Assembly (NCBI RefSeq): GCF_018913465.1
Contig: NZ_JABAPM010000003.1
Span: 186,001-250,000 of the forward strand
Direction: 5' to 3'
Origin: Arcanobacterium phocae
GTDB lineage: Bacteria > Actinomycetota > Actinomycetes > Actinomycetales > Actinomycetaceae
Length of the DNA: 64,000 nucleotides
The position numbers and the translations under genes were made by a program. Shown piece by piece: positions 27,728-37,071 of this stretch. Positions within the stretch are counted from its first letter, which is position 1. The number at the start of each line of letters is the position of its first letter. The notes beneath the pieces were generated by a model. That model worked only from the letters and a program-made list of their open reading frames with translations, ran no database searches and was not told the DNA's origin.

Positions 27728-27756
27728 TTGACATATGTGAGGTTGGCGATTAAAAA
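27728..27756 (+). promoter_or_regulatory. Promoter of the iolC operon
   Basis: Consensus -35 TTGACA (27728-27733), 17-base spacer, -10-like TAAAAA (27751-27756), 29 bases before ATG 27785. It lies in the region shared with the divergent GntR gene. Confidence 0.7.
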
Positions 27757-27784
27757 TGTGTAGTACGTGAGAAAGGAATCCGCA

Positions 27785-28771
27785 ATGGTGCGTGAAACTC
27801 AATATCCGGAAGTAATAACCATGGGACGGTCCGGAGTAGATATATATCCTCTTCAGTCCGGAGTGGGATTAGAAGACGTCGAAACATTTGGCAAATTTCT
27901 TGGGGGATCGCCAACTAATGTTGCTGTGGCAGCCGCGCGGATGGGGCATTCTGCAGCTGTGATCTCCGGTGTAGGCGATGATCCTTTTGGAAGATTCGTT
28001 CGTATGGAGATGAATCGTCTAGGTGTATCTGACCAGTTTGTAATTACGACTGAAAACTATAAAACACCGGTGACGTTCTGTGAGATATTCCCACCGGATA
28101 CATTCCCGTTATATTTCTATCGTGAGCCATCAGCACCAGACCTCCAACTTCGGCCACAAGATGTTCCGGTCGACGCAGTCGCTCATGCAAAGGTGTTTCT
28201 AGTTTCAGGTACGGGTTTGTCAGATGAACCGTCTCGCTCCGCGCATTGGGAAGCTTTGCGAGCACGTAAAAATACTTCTGGATGGACGATCGCTGATCTT
28301 GATTATCGGCCTATGTTCTGGGAAAGTGAAGAAGTTGCACAGCGGGAAATTGGCTCGTTACTCGACTATGTCAATGTTGCTGTCGGAAATAAAGAAGAAT
28401 GCCGAATTGCTGTTGGTGAAACAGAACCAGATAGAGCTGCAGACGCACTCTTAGAGAGAGGCGTGCAGCTGGCAATTGTTAAGCAAGGTCCAAAAGGCAC
28501 TCTCGCAAAAACTCGCGATCTTCGTATCGAAGTGCCAGTTACCAAAGTTGACACGCTCAATGGTTTAGGTGCCGGAGATGCTTTTGGTGGTGCCTTGACC
28601 CATGCACTAATTGCTGGCTGGGATATTCCGACAGCGATCCATTTTGCGTCGACAGCAGGGGCAATTGTTTCTTCCCGCTTGGAATGCTCTACCGCCATGC
28701 CGACGGAAGGTGAAGTTCGTGAATTAATGATCCAGCGTACTGAGACGGCGCCGGTAGTGAAGGAATCGTGA
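27785..28771 (+). CDS. iolC: 5-Dehydro-2-deoxygluconokinase IolC
   Basis: A 328-residue PfkB kinase. ATG 27785, seven bases after AAAGGA, is preferred to GTG 27767. Motifs: FLGGSPTNVAVAAARMG (38-54) and GLGAGDAFGG with catalytic Asp265. It phosphorylates 2-deoxy-5-keto-gluconate at C6. It is the first of four tightly packed genes (iolC, aldolase, iolB, iolD) that overlap or abut by a few bases. The next ATG overlaps its stop (TGATG). Confidence 0.93.
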   Translation: MVRETQYPEVITMGRSGVDIYPLQSGVGLEDVETFGKFLGGSPTNVAVAAARMGHSAAVISGVGDDPFGRFVRMEMNRLGVSDQFVITTENYKTPVTFCEIFPPDTFPLYFYREPSAPDLQLRPQDVPVDAVAHAKVFLVSGTGLSDEPSRSAHWEALRARKNTSGWTIADLDYRPMFWESEEVAQREIGSLLDYVNVAVGNKEECRIAVGETEPDRAADALLERGVQLAIVKQGPKGTLAKTRDLRIEVPVTKVDTLNGLGAGDAFGGALTHALIAGWDIPTAIHFASTAGAIVSSRLECSTAMPTEGEVRELMIQRTETAPVVKES

Positions 28772-29637
28772 TGGTTGCTATTCAAGACATCCTGGATATT
28801 AGACTCCATCATCCAGAAGAGATAAAGAAGCGTTTGGCTTCACGAGCTCCAGGACAGTTACCTCAAAATGGTCGGAAGATGATGATCATTGCATGTGATC
28901 ACCCTGCTCGGGGTGCTTTGGGCGCCGGACAGGATCCGATGTCGATGGCTAATCGTACTGAGCTTCTAGAAAGGTGCATGATAGCTCTGTCTCGGCCAGG
29001 CGTTGATGGCTTCTTAGGAACTGCTGATTTAGTTGAAGACCTTACGCTTCTAGGAGCGCTTGAAAACAAGCTTGTTTTTGGGTCAATGAACCGGACTGGT
29101 CTTCAGGGGGCAAGCTTTGAAATAGATGACCGTTTTGGATGCTATACGCCAGAAGTGATTGCTGAGGACAATCTAGACGGAGGGAAAACTTTGACTCGCA
29201 TCTGCTTTGCAGATCCAAGCACTCCACGCACCTTAGCGGCTACTGCACAGGCGGTTAACCAGCTGTCAGCAAATAAAAAAATCGCGATGATAGAGCCATT
29301 TGTTTCCAGTTGGAAAGATGGACAACTTGTTAACGATCTCAGCCCAGAAGCAGTCATTAAGTCGATAACTATTGCATCTGCGCTAGGGTCGACGAGTGCA
29401 TACACCTGGCTCAAATTGCCGTGTGTCCCACAGATGGAGCGCGTGATGGAAAGTACGACTTTGCCATCGCTGATCTTAGGAGGAGAAGTATCTAACGATC
29501 CAGAAAATACGTTAAATAGTTGGGGTAAAGCAGTTAAATTGCCAAACGTATGTGGTCTTGTAATTGGTCGATCCCTTCTTTTCCCCTCACACGGGGATGT
29601 CCAAACAGCAGTCGACAACGCAGTGGAGTTGCTATGA
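28771..29637 (+). CDS. Class I aldolase of the inositol pathway (IolJ role)
   Basis: A 288-residue protein of the DeoC/LacD-like aldolase group. ATG 28771 shares its first base with the iolC stop. MMIIACDHPARGALG (38-52) is a strand-1 phosphate/aldolase motif and Lys215 in YTWLKLPC is the probable Schiff-base lysine (inferred from the class I pattern). By position between iolC and iolB it should split 2-deoxy-5-keto-gluconate-6-phosphate into dihydroxyacetone phosphate and malonate semialdehyde. It is not the class II (zinc) aldolase IolJ of Bacillus, so this would be a non-orthologous replacement. Confidence 0.82.
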   Translation: MVAIQDILDIRLHHPEEIKKRLASRAPGQLPQNGRKMMIIACDHPARGALGAGQDPMSMANRTELLERCMIALSRPGVDGFLGTADLVEDLTLLGALENKLVFGSMNRTGLQGASFEIDDRFGCYTPEVIAEDNLDGGKTLTRICFADPSTPRTLAATAQAVNQLSANKKIAMIEPFVSSWKDGQLVNDLSPEAVIKSITIASALGSTSAYTWLKLPCVPQMERVMESTTLPSLILGGEVSNDPENTLNSWGKAVKLPNVCGLVIGRSLLFPSHGDVQTAVDNAVELL

Positions 29638-30530
29638 ACGACAATGATAAATATGTACTAGAAGCGGGAAGTACTGAAACCGGTAAATTTGACACCTACA
29701 TTACAGCCGAAAAAGCTGGATGGGATTTTTCGAGTCTACGAATAGCTCGTCTGCAAAAAGGCGAGTTAGTAACTATTGATACTGACGACGACGAAGTTTT
29801 AGTCCTGCCGCTCAACGGAAGTGCAGATGTGGTGGTGGCAAATGAAAAGTATTCGCTTGCCGGACGAGAATCTGTATTTACAGCAGTAACTGATTATATC
29901 TACATTCCGCGGCATACTAGCTTCACGATAGTTGCCACTGAGTCCGGTCGGTTCGCGGTACCGGGGGCAAAATCAACGAAGGATTTGCCGGTGCGTTATT
30001 GTCCTGCAAGTGATGTCCATTCTGGCATCAGAGGCGCGGGCGTGTGTTCGCGTCAAGTTAATAACTATGCACTAGGCAATGACCTTGAAACATCACATCT
30101 GCTTGTTACTGAAGTCCTAACTCCTGGAGGAAATTGGTCATCTTATCCACCACATAAGCATGATGAGCATTCTGACAATGAGCGGATTTTAGAGGAAATC
30201 TACTACTTTGAGTTGCGCCCAGGCGGTCCGGAACAAAGAACTGATGGTTTCGGACTTCAGCGAGTTTATTCTTCGCCCGGAAAAGACATTAACGTCTGTA
30301 CCGAAGTGCGTTCGGGTGACACCGTCGTCGTCCCGCATGGGTATCACGGTCCGTCCGTAGCTGCCCCCGGCCATGATATGTACTATCTCAACGTTATGGC
30401 AGGACCTGCAGAGGACTCTGTCTGGATGATGACCGATGATCCAGTCCATACGTGGCAACGTCAATCCTGGGAAGGGGAGGATATTGATCCCCGACTGCCA
30501 TTCATGCCTGTAACAGAGGAGAAGCTATGA
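29634..30530 (+). CDS. iolB: 5-Deoxy-glucuronate isomerase IolB
   Basis: A 298-residue bicupin enzyme. The start ATG 29634 overlaps the aldolase stop (ATGA), which defines it against the longer ORF. The metal site is in SYPPHKHDEHSDNERILEE: His174, His176 and Glu187/Glu188. It isomerises 5-deoxy-glucuronate to 2-deoxy-5-keto-gluconate, the substrate of IolC. Typical family length. Its own stop overlaps the iolD start by four bases. Confidence 0.94.
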   Translation: MNDNDKYVLEAGSTETGKFDTYITAEKAGWDFSSLRIARLQKGELVTIDTDDDEVLVLPLNGSADVVVANEKYSLAGRESVFTAVTDYIYIPRHTSFTIVATESGRFAVPGAKSTKDLPVRYCPASDVHSGIRGAGVCSRQVNNYALGNDLETSHLLVTEVLTPGGNWSSYPPHKHDEHSDNERILEEIYYFELRPGGPEQRTDGFGLQRVYSSPGKDINVCTEVRSGDTVVVPHGYHGPSVAAPGHDMYYLNVMAGPAEDSVWMMTDDPVHTWQRQSWEGEDIDPRLPFMPVTEEKL

Positions 30531-32416
30531 ACAACACCGTACGTCTAACAGTTGGACAAGCAACGATCCGATTTCTAGTTAATCAATACGTAGAAGCTGA
30601 CGGCGTTGAGGAGCGACTTATTGCCGGTGCCTTCGGCATCTTTGGACACGGAAATGTTGCTGGTCTAGGACAAGCTTTATTACAAAATGAAATTGATCCA
30701 GACCCCGATGGTGGTTCGATGCCGTATTACATGCCACGCAACGAACAGGGTATGGTCAATGCTGCTGCCGCCTATGCTAAAGCAAAGAACCGTACGCAGA
30801 CTTTCATGTGTACTTCTTCCATTGGGTCGGGTGCACTTAATATGGTTACTGGAGCTGCGTTAGCAACCACAAACCGGCTTCCAGTGCTTTTGTTCCCGTC
30901 TGATCAGTTCGCCAAGCGTATACCTGATCCGGTTCTGCAACAGATAGAGAATGCGCAAACGCTAGACACGTCTGTCAACGATGCATTCCGGCCCGTATCG
31001 GTGTTCTTTGATCGAATTAACCGACCCGAACAGTTGTTACCGTCGTTGATGCAAGCAATGCGCGCACTAACAGATCCGGCAGATACTGGTGCAGTCACGA
31101 TCGCCATGCCGCAGGATGTGCAGGCTGAGGCATTTGATTTCCCGGAAGCCGCATTTGCTAAGCGGGTGTGGCATATTCGCCGTCCTCCAGCGGAAAAGTC
31201 ACAGCTAGAGCATGCGGCTGAATTAATTCGGCATTCGCAGGCTCCGTTGATTATAGCTGGCGGTGGTGTCATCTATTCGAAGGCTTCGGAAGAATTGCGC
31301 GAATTTGCAAGACTTACCGGAATTCCAGTTGCTGACACTCAGGCTGGCAAGGGTGCTATCAATTGTGACCACCCCCAAGCTGTTGGTGGAGTTGGATCAA
31401 CCGGTGGTGATTCAGCAAACCATTTAGCTGATGAAGCTGATCTCGTCATTGGAATTGGTACGCGTTATTCAGATTTCACCACAGCATCGCGAACGCAGTT
31501 TAAGAACCCTGATGTCAAGTTCGTCAACATTAACGTTAAGCCCTTTGACGCAGTAAAGAACGGCGCCGAAATGGTTATTGCAGATGCACGTGAAGCTTTG
31601 AGTGGCCTGACTGATTTGCTTGCTGACTATCATGTTTCTACGGAATACGAAAAGCGCATCGCGGAAGAACGGACGGCGTGGCTTAAGGTTGTTGACAGTC
31701 TTTACCATATTGGTCATGGCCCATTACCAGCCCAAATTGAAGTATTTGGCGCTCTTAATGAGATGATGAAAGATACTGATGTTCTCATCAATGCTGCCGG
31801 ATCCATGCCAGGTGACCTACAAGCACTCTGGCAGGCAAAGACGCCAACTCAGTACCATGTTGAATACGCATTCTCGACGATGGGATATGAGATTCCGGCT
31901 GGAATTGGTGTCAAAATGGCTTGTCCGGACTCTGAGGTCGTATCGATCGTCGGTGATGGAACGTATCAGATGCTTCCAATGGAGTTAGCAACTGTTGCTC
32001 AAGAAGGGCTGAAGGTGATCTATGTTCTGCTAGAGAACCATGGATTTGCTTCTATTGGTGCGCTTTCAGAATCTCGTGGTTCACAGCGTTTCGGTACGCG
32101 TTATCGCATGGGTGGCGGCAATCCACATAATCAAGAAGGGGAGCTTATCCCGGTTGATATCGCGAAGAATGCTGAGTCTTGGGGATTAACTGTCTTGCGC
32201 GTTTCGTCCATTGATGAGTTCAAGATGGCGTATCGTAAGGCAACCGAAATGACGTCAGCAGTGATGATCTATATCGAGACTGATCTGTATGGGCCAAATC
32301 CGCCGTCGTCATCCTACTGGGACGTACCGGTCGCACAAGTTTCACGACTTGAATCAACCCAGCGTGCATACCAGGAATACTGTGAAGGGGTGAAGCATCA
32401 AAGGCATTATTTTTAA
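30527..32416 (+). CDS. iolD: 3D-trihydroxycyclohexane-1,2-dione hydrolase IolD
   Basis: A 629-residue thiamine-diphosphate enzyme that opens the inositol ring. The N-terminal pyrimidine-binding domain starts with VGQATIRFLVNQYVEADG, a central Rossmann-like domain follows, and the C-terminal ThDP/Mg motif is GDGTYQMLPMELATVAQEG ending in LLENHG. ATG 30527 overlaps the iolB stop. Last gene of the plus-strand operon before a terminator; iolA has a separate promoter downstream. Confidence 0.95.
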   Translation: MNNTVRLTVGQATIRFLVNQYVEADGVEERLIAGAFGIFGHGNVAGLGQALLQNEIDPDPDGGSMPYYMPRNEQGMVNAAAAYAKAKNRTQTFMCTSSIGSGALNMVTGAALATTNRLPVLLFPSDQFAKRIPDPVLQQIENAQTLDTSVNDAFRPVSVFFDRINRPEQLLPSLMQAMRALTDPADTGAVTIAMPQDVQAEAFDFPEAAFAKRVWHIRRPPAEKSQLEHAAELIRHSQAPLIIAGGGVIYSKASEELREFARLTGIPVADTQAGKGAINCDHPQAVGGVGSTGGDSANHLADEADLVIGIGTRYSDFTTASRTQFKNPDVKFVNINVKPFDAVKNGAEMVIADAREALSGLTDLLADYHVSTEYEKRIAEERTAWLKVVDSLYHIGHGPLPAQIEVFGALNEMMKDTDVLINAAGSMPGDLQALWQAKTPTQYHVEYAFSTMGYEIPAGIGVKMACPDSEVVSIVGDGTYQMLPMELATVAQEGLKVIYVLLENHGFASIGALSESRGSQRFGTRYRMGGGNPHNQEGELIPVDIAKNAESWGLTVLRVSSIDEFKMAYRKATEMTSAVMIYIETDLYGPNPPSSSYWDVPVAQVSRLESTQRAYQEYCEGVKHQRHYF

Positions 32417-32451
32417 TTGTTAGTTTCTGCTAAATCTCTTCTCCAAAGAGC

Positions 32452-32486
32452 ACGGAGGCCTGCAAATTCACATTGCAGGCCTCCGT
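32452..32486 (+). terminator. Terminator after iolD
   Basis: Perfect 14-bp stem (32452-32465 with 32473-32486), 7-base loop, followed by TCAAACAA. Confidence 0.85.
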
Positions 32487-32546
32487 TCAAACAATAAGAC
32501 TTAATTACGCTTTTAATGTACATACAATTTACTTAAATGTGATATG

Positions 32547-32558
32547 TTTGTAAACAAA
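32547..32558 (+). promoter_or_regulatory. Inverted repeat in the iolA promoter
   Basis: TTTGT-AA-ACAAA, centred 33 bases before ATG 32586. It overlaps either of two weak promoter candidates (TTACTT-N16-TAAACA, or TTGTAA-N17-TACATA), so it is well placed as an operator. The binding protein is unknown. Confidence 0.45.
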
Positions 32559-32585
32559 TGGTTGATGTACTACATAGGAGTGGTT

Positions 32586-34079
32586 ATGGAAATAGTCAAG
32601 CATTGGATCGATGGAAAACTATACGAGGGTCGATCAAATAGCTACGCAGATATAGATAATCCAGCAACTGGTGAGGTAATTCGTCGCGTTGCGCTGGCTT
32701 CGCAAGATGATCTTAATTATGCCGTTGATGTGGCACGAAAAGCCCAGAAAAAGTGGGCGGCGACGTCGCTAGCCAGACGTGTTGAGATTATGTTTAAAAT
32801 GCGTCAACTGGTGTTGGATCATCAAGATGAAATTGCGCGTGCAATCGTCGAAGAGCATGGTAAAGATTATTCTGATGCCATCGGTGAAATCCAACGTGGC
32901 CGGGAAACACTAGACTTTGCGTGCTCAATAAATACCGCACTCAAAGGGGAATACTCGTATGACGTTTCCCGCGGAGTCGATATCCATACAATCCGTCAGC
33001 CACTTGGTGTAGTTGCTGGTGTTTGCCCATTCAATTTCCCAGTCATGGTTCCAATGTGGATGCACCCACTAGCACTAGCCACGGGTAATGCCTTTATCCT
33101 CAAACCGGCAACCTCAACTCCTACCGTGTCGCTGATTATCGCGCGCCTTTATCAAGAAGCGGGTCTTCCTGATGGACTGTTTAATGTGGTTTCTGGAACG
33201 CGTGAAGTGGTTACGCAGATCCTAGAGCATCCAGGAATTGATGCCATTTCATTCGTAGGTTCAACGCCAGTGGCTCACATTATTCAAGAGGGTGGAATCA
33301 AGCATGGTAAACGCGTACAAGCACTTGGTGGTGCAAACAATCACGCAATAATCTTGCCTGATGCTGATCTAGACTTTGTTGCTCAGCATATTTCAGCTGC
33401 CGCATTCGGCGCTGCCGGCGAACGATGCATGGCGCTACCTGCAGTTATTACAGTGGGAGGTATCGGTGAGAAGCTTGCACTGAAAGTTAAAGAACATGCC
33501 GAAAAAATTAAGGTCGGTATGGGCCTTGACGAGGGAGTCCAGATGGGCCCAGTCATTAGCAAGAATGCTAAGGAACGGATCGTCAAACTCATCACAGATG
33601 CAGAAAAGCAGGGTGCGAAGGTTGTCCTTGATGGGCGCGACATCAAAGTTCCAGGCTATGAAAACGGATACTTTGTTGGCCCGACGATTCTTACTGACGT
33701 TACATATGACATGGACGTTTATAAGCAAGAAATTTTCGGTCCGGTACTGACCATTAACGACGTCGATACCTACGAAGAAGCAATTAATGTTGTCAATGCA
33801 CAGCCATTCGGGAATGGTTCAGCTATTTTTACTAATGATGGTGGGATGGCGCGCCGCTTTCAGCTTGATGTTGAAGCCGGAATGGTTGGAGTAAATGTTC
33901 CAATTCCAACTCCAGTGGCATACTATTCCTTCGGTGGATGGAAAGAATCTCTCCTCGGCGATCATCATATTCATGGCCCAGAGGGCGTGAATTTCTATAC
34001 CAAGGCAAAGGCAATTACCAGCCGTTGGCCATCAGAACAAACGTACTCGGCAACTATGTCATTCCAACGCGAAGAATAA
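32586..34079 (+). CDS. iolA: Methylmalonate/malonate-semialdehyde dehydrogenase IolA
   Basis: A 497-residue CoA-acylating aldehyde dehydrogenase. ATG 32586, after AGGAGTGG, is chosen over the 42-base longer ORF start. Catalytic Cys281 lies in GERCMAL and Asn150 in CPFNFP. The usual general-base Glu is replaced in QALGGANNH, a hallmark of the MMSDH group, which hands the acyl group to CoA instead of water. It converts malonate semialdehyde to acetyl-CoA, the last inositol step. Own promoter, separated from iolD by a terminator. Confidence 0.94.
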   Translation: MEIVKHWIDGKLYEGRSNSYADIDNPATGEVIRRVALASQDDLNYAVDVARKAQKKWAATSLARRVEIMFKMRQLVLDHQDEIARAIVEEHGKDYSDAIGEIQRGRETLDFACSINTALKGEYSYDVSRGVDIHTIRQPLGVVAGVCPFNFPVMVPMWMHPLALATGNAFILKPATSTPTVSLIIARLYQEAGLPDGLFNVVSGTREVVTQILEHPGIDAISFVGSTPVAHIIQEGGIKHGKRVQALGGANNHAIILPDADLDFVAQHISAAAFGAAGERCMALPAVITVGGIGEKLALKVKEHAEKIKVGMGLDEGVQMGPVISKNAKERIVKLITDAEKQGAKVVLDGRDIKVPGYENGYFVGPTILTDVTYDMDVYKQEIFGPVLTINDVDTYEEAINVVNAQPFGNGSAIFTNDGGMARRFQLDVEAGMVGVNVPIPTPVAYYSFGGWKESLLGDHHIHGPEGVNFYTKAKAITSRWPSEQTYSATMSFQREE

Positions 34080-34100
34080 GTAATCTCGCAAATCCTAATT

Positions 34101-34141
34101 CAGTGTGACGCCCGGAAGCTCGGCTCCCGGGCGTCACACTG
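34101..34141. terminator. Bidirectional terminator between iolA and the M81 gene
   Basis: 19-base arms (34101-34119 and 34123-34141) paired at 18 of 19 positions, TCG loop. Similar in build to the hairpin at 17588-17632. Confidence 0.87.
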
Positions 34142-34155
34142 TTATAGTTCGAAAA

Positions 34156-35676
34156 TTAGTCGCGAATAACCTTCAGTGAGACGTCCTCTGGGTCATCAAA
34201 TGGGAACATTGGACGGTCAATATGTGAATGGCCAAGGCGCACCAAGTTCTGATCAACTCCGCCCGGGGTGAGAGCTAAAATCCAATCTGCATGTATATCG
34301 TGCAAATATGGTTCCAAGTAGCCGATTTTTACAATCACGATATCGGTTTTCTCGGGGTCAAGCCCCAACCGAGCGAATTGTTCGTGCATCGTGTATTGAT
34401 TACGGCGGCTAGTGACGATCAGTCGTAAGCCGCCAACGGCTAAGACCGCAGTGAGTAACCCCTCTGGATCGTCCAGCAAGTTTTCTACTAGTGCCGTCAG
34501 CTCAACTGGCCCCGGTTCCCGGGTATCAACCTTGCCACCAACGTGCACAGTTATTTCCGCGCCGACGCCGGCCGCGGCCGCGTGTGTTACTGCCGCTGGA
34601 TCGAAGATGGACGCAAGAATAACTGACACCTCACCGTTGATGACCTCAGCGCGAGACAGTACCTCGGAAAGTGCAACGGTGACGTCGTCGGCTCCGCCAG
34701 CCCCTGGGTTGTCTCCCGAATCAGAAATAAAGAACGGGCGCGCATCGGACTTTATTGCCTTATCCAGTGCCACATCGAATTCGTCCGTAGGTGCCACAAA
34801 CTCGAACTCGTGCCGAGCGTCCCAAGCCGAGCGCGCTAGCCGGGATACGCCGTCGTTAAGAATCTCCTGATCGTCGCCGTACGCCGCAAAAGCAGCGCAA
34901 CAACGTGGCTGATCTGCCCATGCAAAACCAATCCAAAAACTCGCGTCGATAACGCCATCAGTATGGTCCGCAAACTCGGCCACCGCGTCGTACAACCGTG
35001 CCGCAGGCTGCATCCGTGTAGAGGTCTTTTCTCCAGGCAACAAAATCGGGACATGGATGAGGGCTTTCTTTGGCCGACCCTTCCCAGAACGAACCCGCTC
35101 AACTAAGGTGCGTGCTGCGCGTTCGCGGGTCACCCAAGCATCCTCATGCGGAGCCATCCGATAACAGGTGAGCATGTCAGTTTGGCTAAATAGCTTGCGT
35201 GAAACATTGCCATGCAGGTCCATGCAGGCTCCCACCAGAATCTCTGATCCTATCGCCATTCGGATCCCATCGATCAGATACCCTTCGGCGTCGTCAAACC
35301 CGGGGACGCTCATTGCGCCATGAATATCGAAGAAAATTGCGTCTAGTGGGCCAGCCTCTGCTAACCGCTCGCAGATTTCGCGCCGCCACGCCAAAAACGT
35401 AGGAGCATCAAGCGGGCCACCCGGTAACGCTGCGGCATGCAAGATTGGCACCCATTCGACGTCGTTCGCCCAAGTACGACGCCCACCCACGCCCCATTCC
35501 TGGCCGGCCAGATGCTCTGGCACGCGGTCTATTAATGGAATATCGGCACCTGTGATAAACGGATAGCGCTGTAGTAGCTCCTCCCCACGGCGTACAGTGA
35601 AATCTGATTCCACAGACAGGTATGGGGTGAATGTTGACGATTCAATATGAATCCCGCAGATAGCAATACGCATCAT
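34156..35676 (-). CDS. M81-family (MlrC-like) metallopeptidase
   Basis: A 506-residue protein of the M81/MlrC family, named for the enzyme that hydrolyses linearised microcystin. The opening RIAICGIHIESSTFTPY, the middle AIFFDIHGAMSVPGFDDAEG and FFISDSGDNPGAGGADD, and CMDLHGNVS are family patterns and carry the presumed zinc-ligand His/Asp residues. ATG 35676 follows AAAGGAG. It is 15 bases downstream of the ROK regulator, in the same operon, and opposite a peptide-type ABC importer. A role in cutting an unusual amide or peptide delivered by that importer is inferred. Confidence 0.85.
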   Translation of the reverse strand: MMRIAICGIHIESSTFTPYLSVESDFTVRRGEELLQRYPFITGADIPLIDRVPEHLAGQEWGVGGRRTWANDVEWVPILHAAALPGGPLDAPTFLAWRREICERLAEAGPLDAIFFDIHGAMSVPGFDDAEGYLIDGIRMAIGSEILVGACMDLHGNVSRKLFSQTDMLTCYRMAPHEDAWVTRERAARTLVERVRSGKGRPKKALIHVPILLPGEKTSTRMQPAARLYDAVAEFADHTDGVIDASFWIGFAWADQPRCCAAFAAYGDDQEILNDGVSRLARSAWDARHEFEFVAPTDEFDVALDKAIKSDARPFFISDSGDNPGAGGADDVTVALSEVLSRAEVINGEVSVILASIFDPAAVTHAAAAGVGAEITVHVGGKVDTREPGPVELTALVENLLDDPEGLLTAVLAVGGLRLIVTSRRNQYTMHEQFARLGLDPEKTDIVIVKIGYLEPYLHDIHADWILALTPGGVDQNLVRLGHSHIDRPMFPFDDPEDVSLKVIRD

Positions 35677-35691
35677 TCTAAGCTCCTTTGC

Positions 35692-36882
35692 TTAATGACT
35701 ATGACGGTGTGAGTTAGTTTGGGTTTGGCGGGCAAGAATAGCCATCCCAATGAGGGGAGCATCTTGTCCGGATAGCGAAGTATCTATGGTGAGGTGTGCG
35801 GTTGCCATAGGAAGGCAACGTTGGTAGAGCTCGGAACGGATTCCAGCAATGAGCGTGCGTGTTTGGGAAAGCGAACCTCCGATAATAATTCGTTGAGGAT
35901 TAAGGAAATTGACTAAGCCAGAAAGAGCCTCGCCGATATAGGCACCAGCATTACGTACTAGAGGTGAAACTGTGTAGTCACCGTTTTGGGTAGCTTCAAT
36001 AATTTCAGCAACCGTTGTGATGGGCGAGCCGATACTGGCGAGGTGTTGGAGCATGGCGGCACCGGAGGCAACTGTTTCAAGGCATCCAGTATTTCCGCAA
36101 GAACAGATCATTGGCTGTGGCGTTTGTACTCGGGTGTGGGTTAATTCGCCCGCAAAACCTTGATATCCGCGGAAAACGATTCCGTCAGCAATCCAACTTG
36201 CACCGATACCTGACCCGGCTTTGATGTATATCGAAGATTCGGCTGTTTCGCCACGGCGCGACCATTCGCCGACGGCGGCAGCACGTGCATCATTTTCTAT
36301 TATTGTTGGGCATCCGGTGGCTTCGTGGAGCAAGTCAACGAGGCCAATGTGGTTCCAGCCAGGCATACGTGCAGCAGCAACGATGTGTCCTTGAGAATTA
36401 ACAGGGCCTGGTACAGCCGCGCCAACGATTTTTGCAGACGCTATCTGTGGATTGTTGCGATGGAGTTCGGTCCAAGCGTTATATAGCGTTGGAATAACCC
36501 GTTCTGGGCCATCACTGATCTCTAACGGAACATCAGTTGCTGCAAGAATCTTTCCAGACAGATTAGCGATTCCGATGCGTGCATGGTGTGATCCTAGTTC
36601 GACTACGTCAGCAATATCGTGAAGTGTCGAAATGCGCAGGAGGGCGGCGCGTCGACCGCCAGTAGAAGAAGCAAGCGTAAATTCCTCGATATCGTTTCGC
36701 TGAAGTAGGCGTCGCACACTGGCGTGAACAGTAGAGCGTGGAAGCCTAGTTTTCTTGATGATATCGGTGCGAGACAATGGCCCTATAGTGAGGGATTCAA
36801 GAACGGCAATGTCGTTTTTGTGAATATCTGCTGTGGACGACGTGCGAGGAGAGACCGGCGTATTAAGAGAGATCGTTTCCAT
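35692..36882 (-). CDS. ROK-family transcriptional repressor
   Basis: A 396-residue NagC/XylR-type ROK regulator: N-terminal winged helix (LSRTDIIKKTRLPRSTVHASVRRLL) joined to a ROK sugar-kinase-like domain with the zinc motif CSCGNTGCLE. I place the start at ATG 36882 after AAAGG; a TTG at 36915 with a GGAG site would add 11 residues. It is divergent from the ABC importer's binding protein, with two direct repeats between. It probably senses a sugar released from the imported ligand. Confidence 0.87.
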   Translation of the reverse strand: METISLNTPVSPRTSSTADIHKNDIAVLESLTIGPLSRTDIIKKTRLPRSTVHASVRRLLQRNDIEEFTLASSTGGRRAALLRISTLHDIADVVELGSHHARIGIANLSGKILAATDVPLEISDGPERVIPTLYNAWTELHRNNPQIASAKIVGAAVPGPVNSQGHIVAAARMPGWNHIGLVDLLHEATGCPTIIENDARAAAVGEWSRRGETAESSIYIKAGSGIGASWIADGIVFRGYQGFAGELTHTRVQTPQPMICSCGNTGCLETVASGAAMLQHLASIGSPITTVAEIIEATQNGDYTVSPLVRNAGAYIGEALSGLVNFLNPQRIIIGGSLSQTRTLIAGIRSELYQRCLPMATAHLTIDTSLSGQDAPLIGMAILARQTQTNSHRHSH

Positions 36883-36951
36883 GCGTGTTGCCTTTATATC
36901 GAGCTGAGTGAGCAACGTGGCTCCAGTTTTTACTTTTCTCTAGTCTAGCCT

Positions 36952-36995
36952 AAGTGAACGAAGTTTGGAGAAAATTTAAAAAAAGTGAACGAAGT
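36952..36995 (+). promoter_or_regulatory. Pair of 13-base direct repeats, probable ROK operator
   Basis: AAGTGAACGAAGT occurs at 36952-36964 and again at 36983-36995, a spacing of 31 bases (about three helical turns), with an A-rich tract between. They sit in the divergent region between the ROK regulator and the binding-protein gene. Confidence 0.6.
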
Positions 36996-37071
36996 GTGTG
37001 AGCGAATGGTATTGTGTAGATCACAGGTGGTGGAGTATCCCGCCATGTGTATCTCAACGAGGAGACTGACT

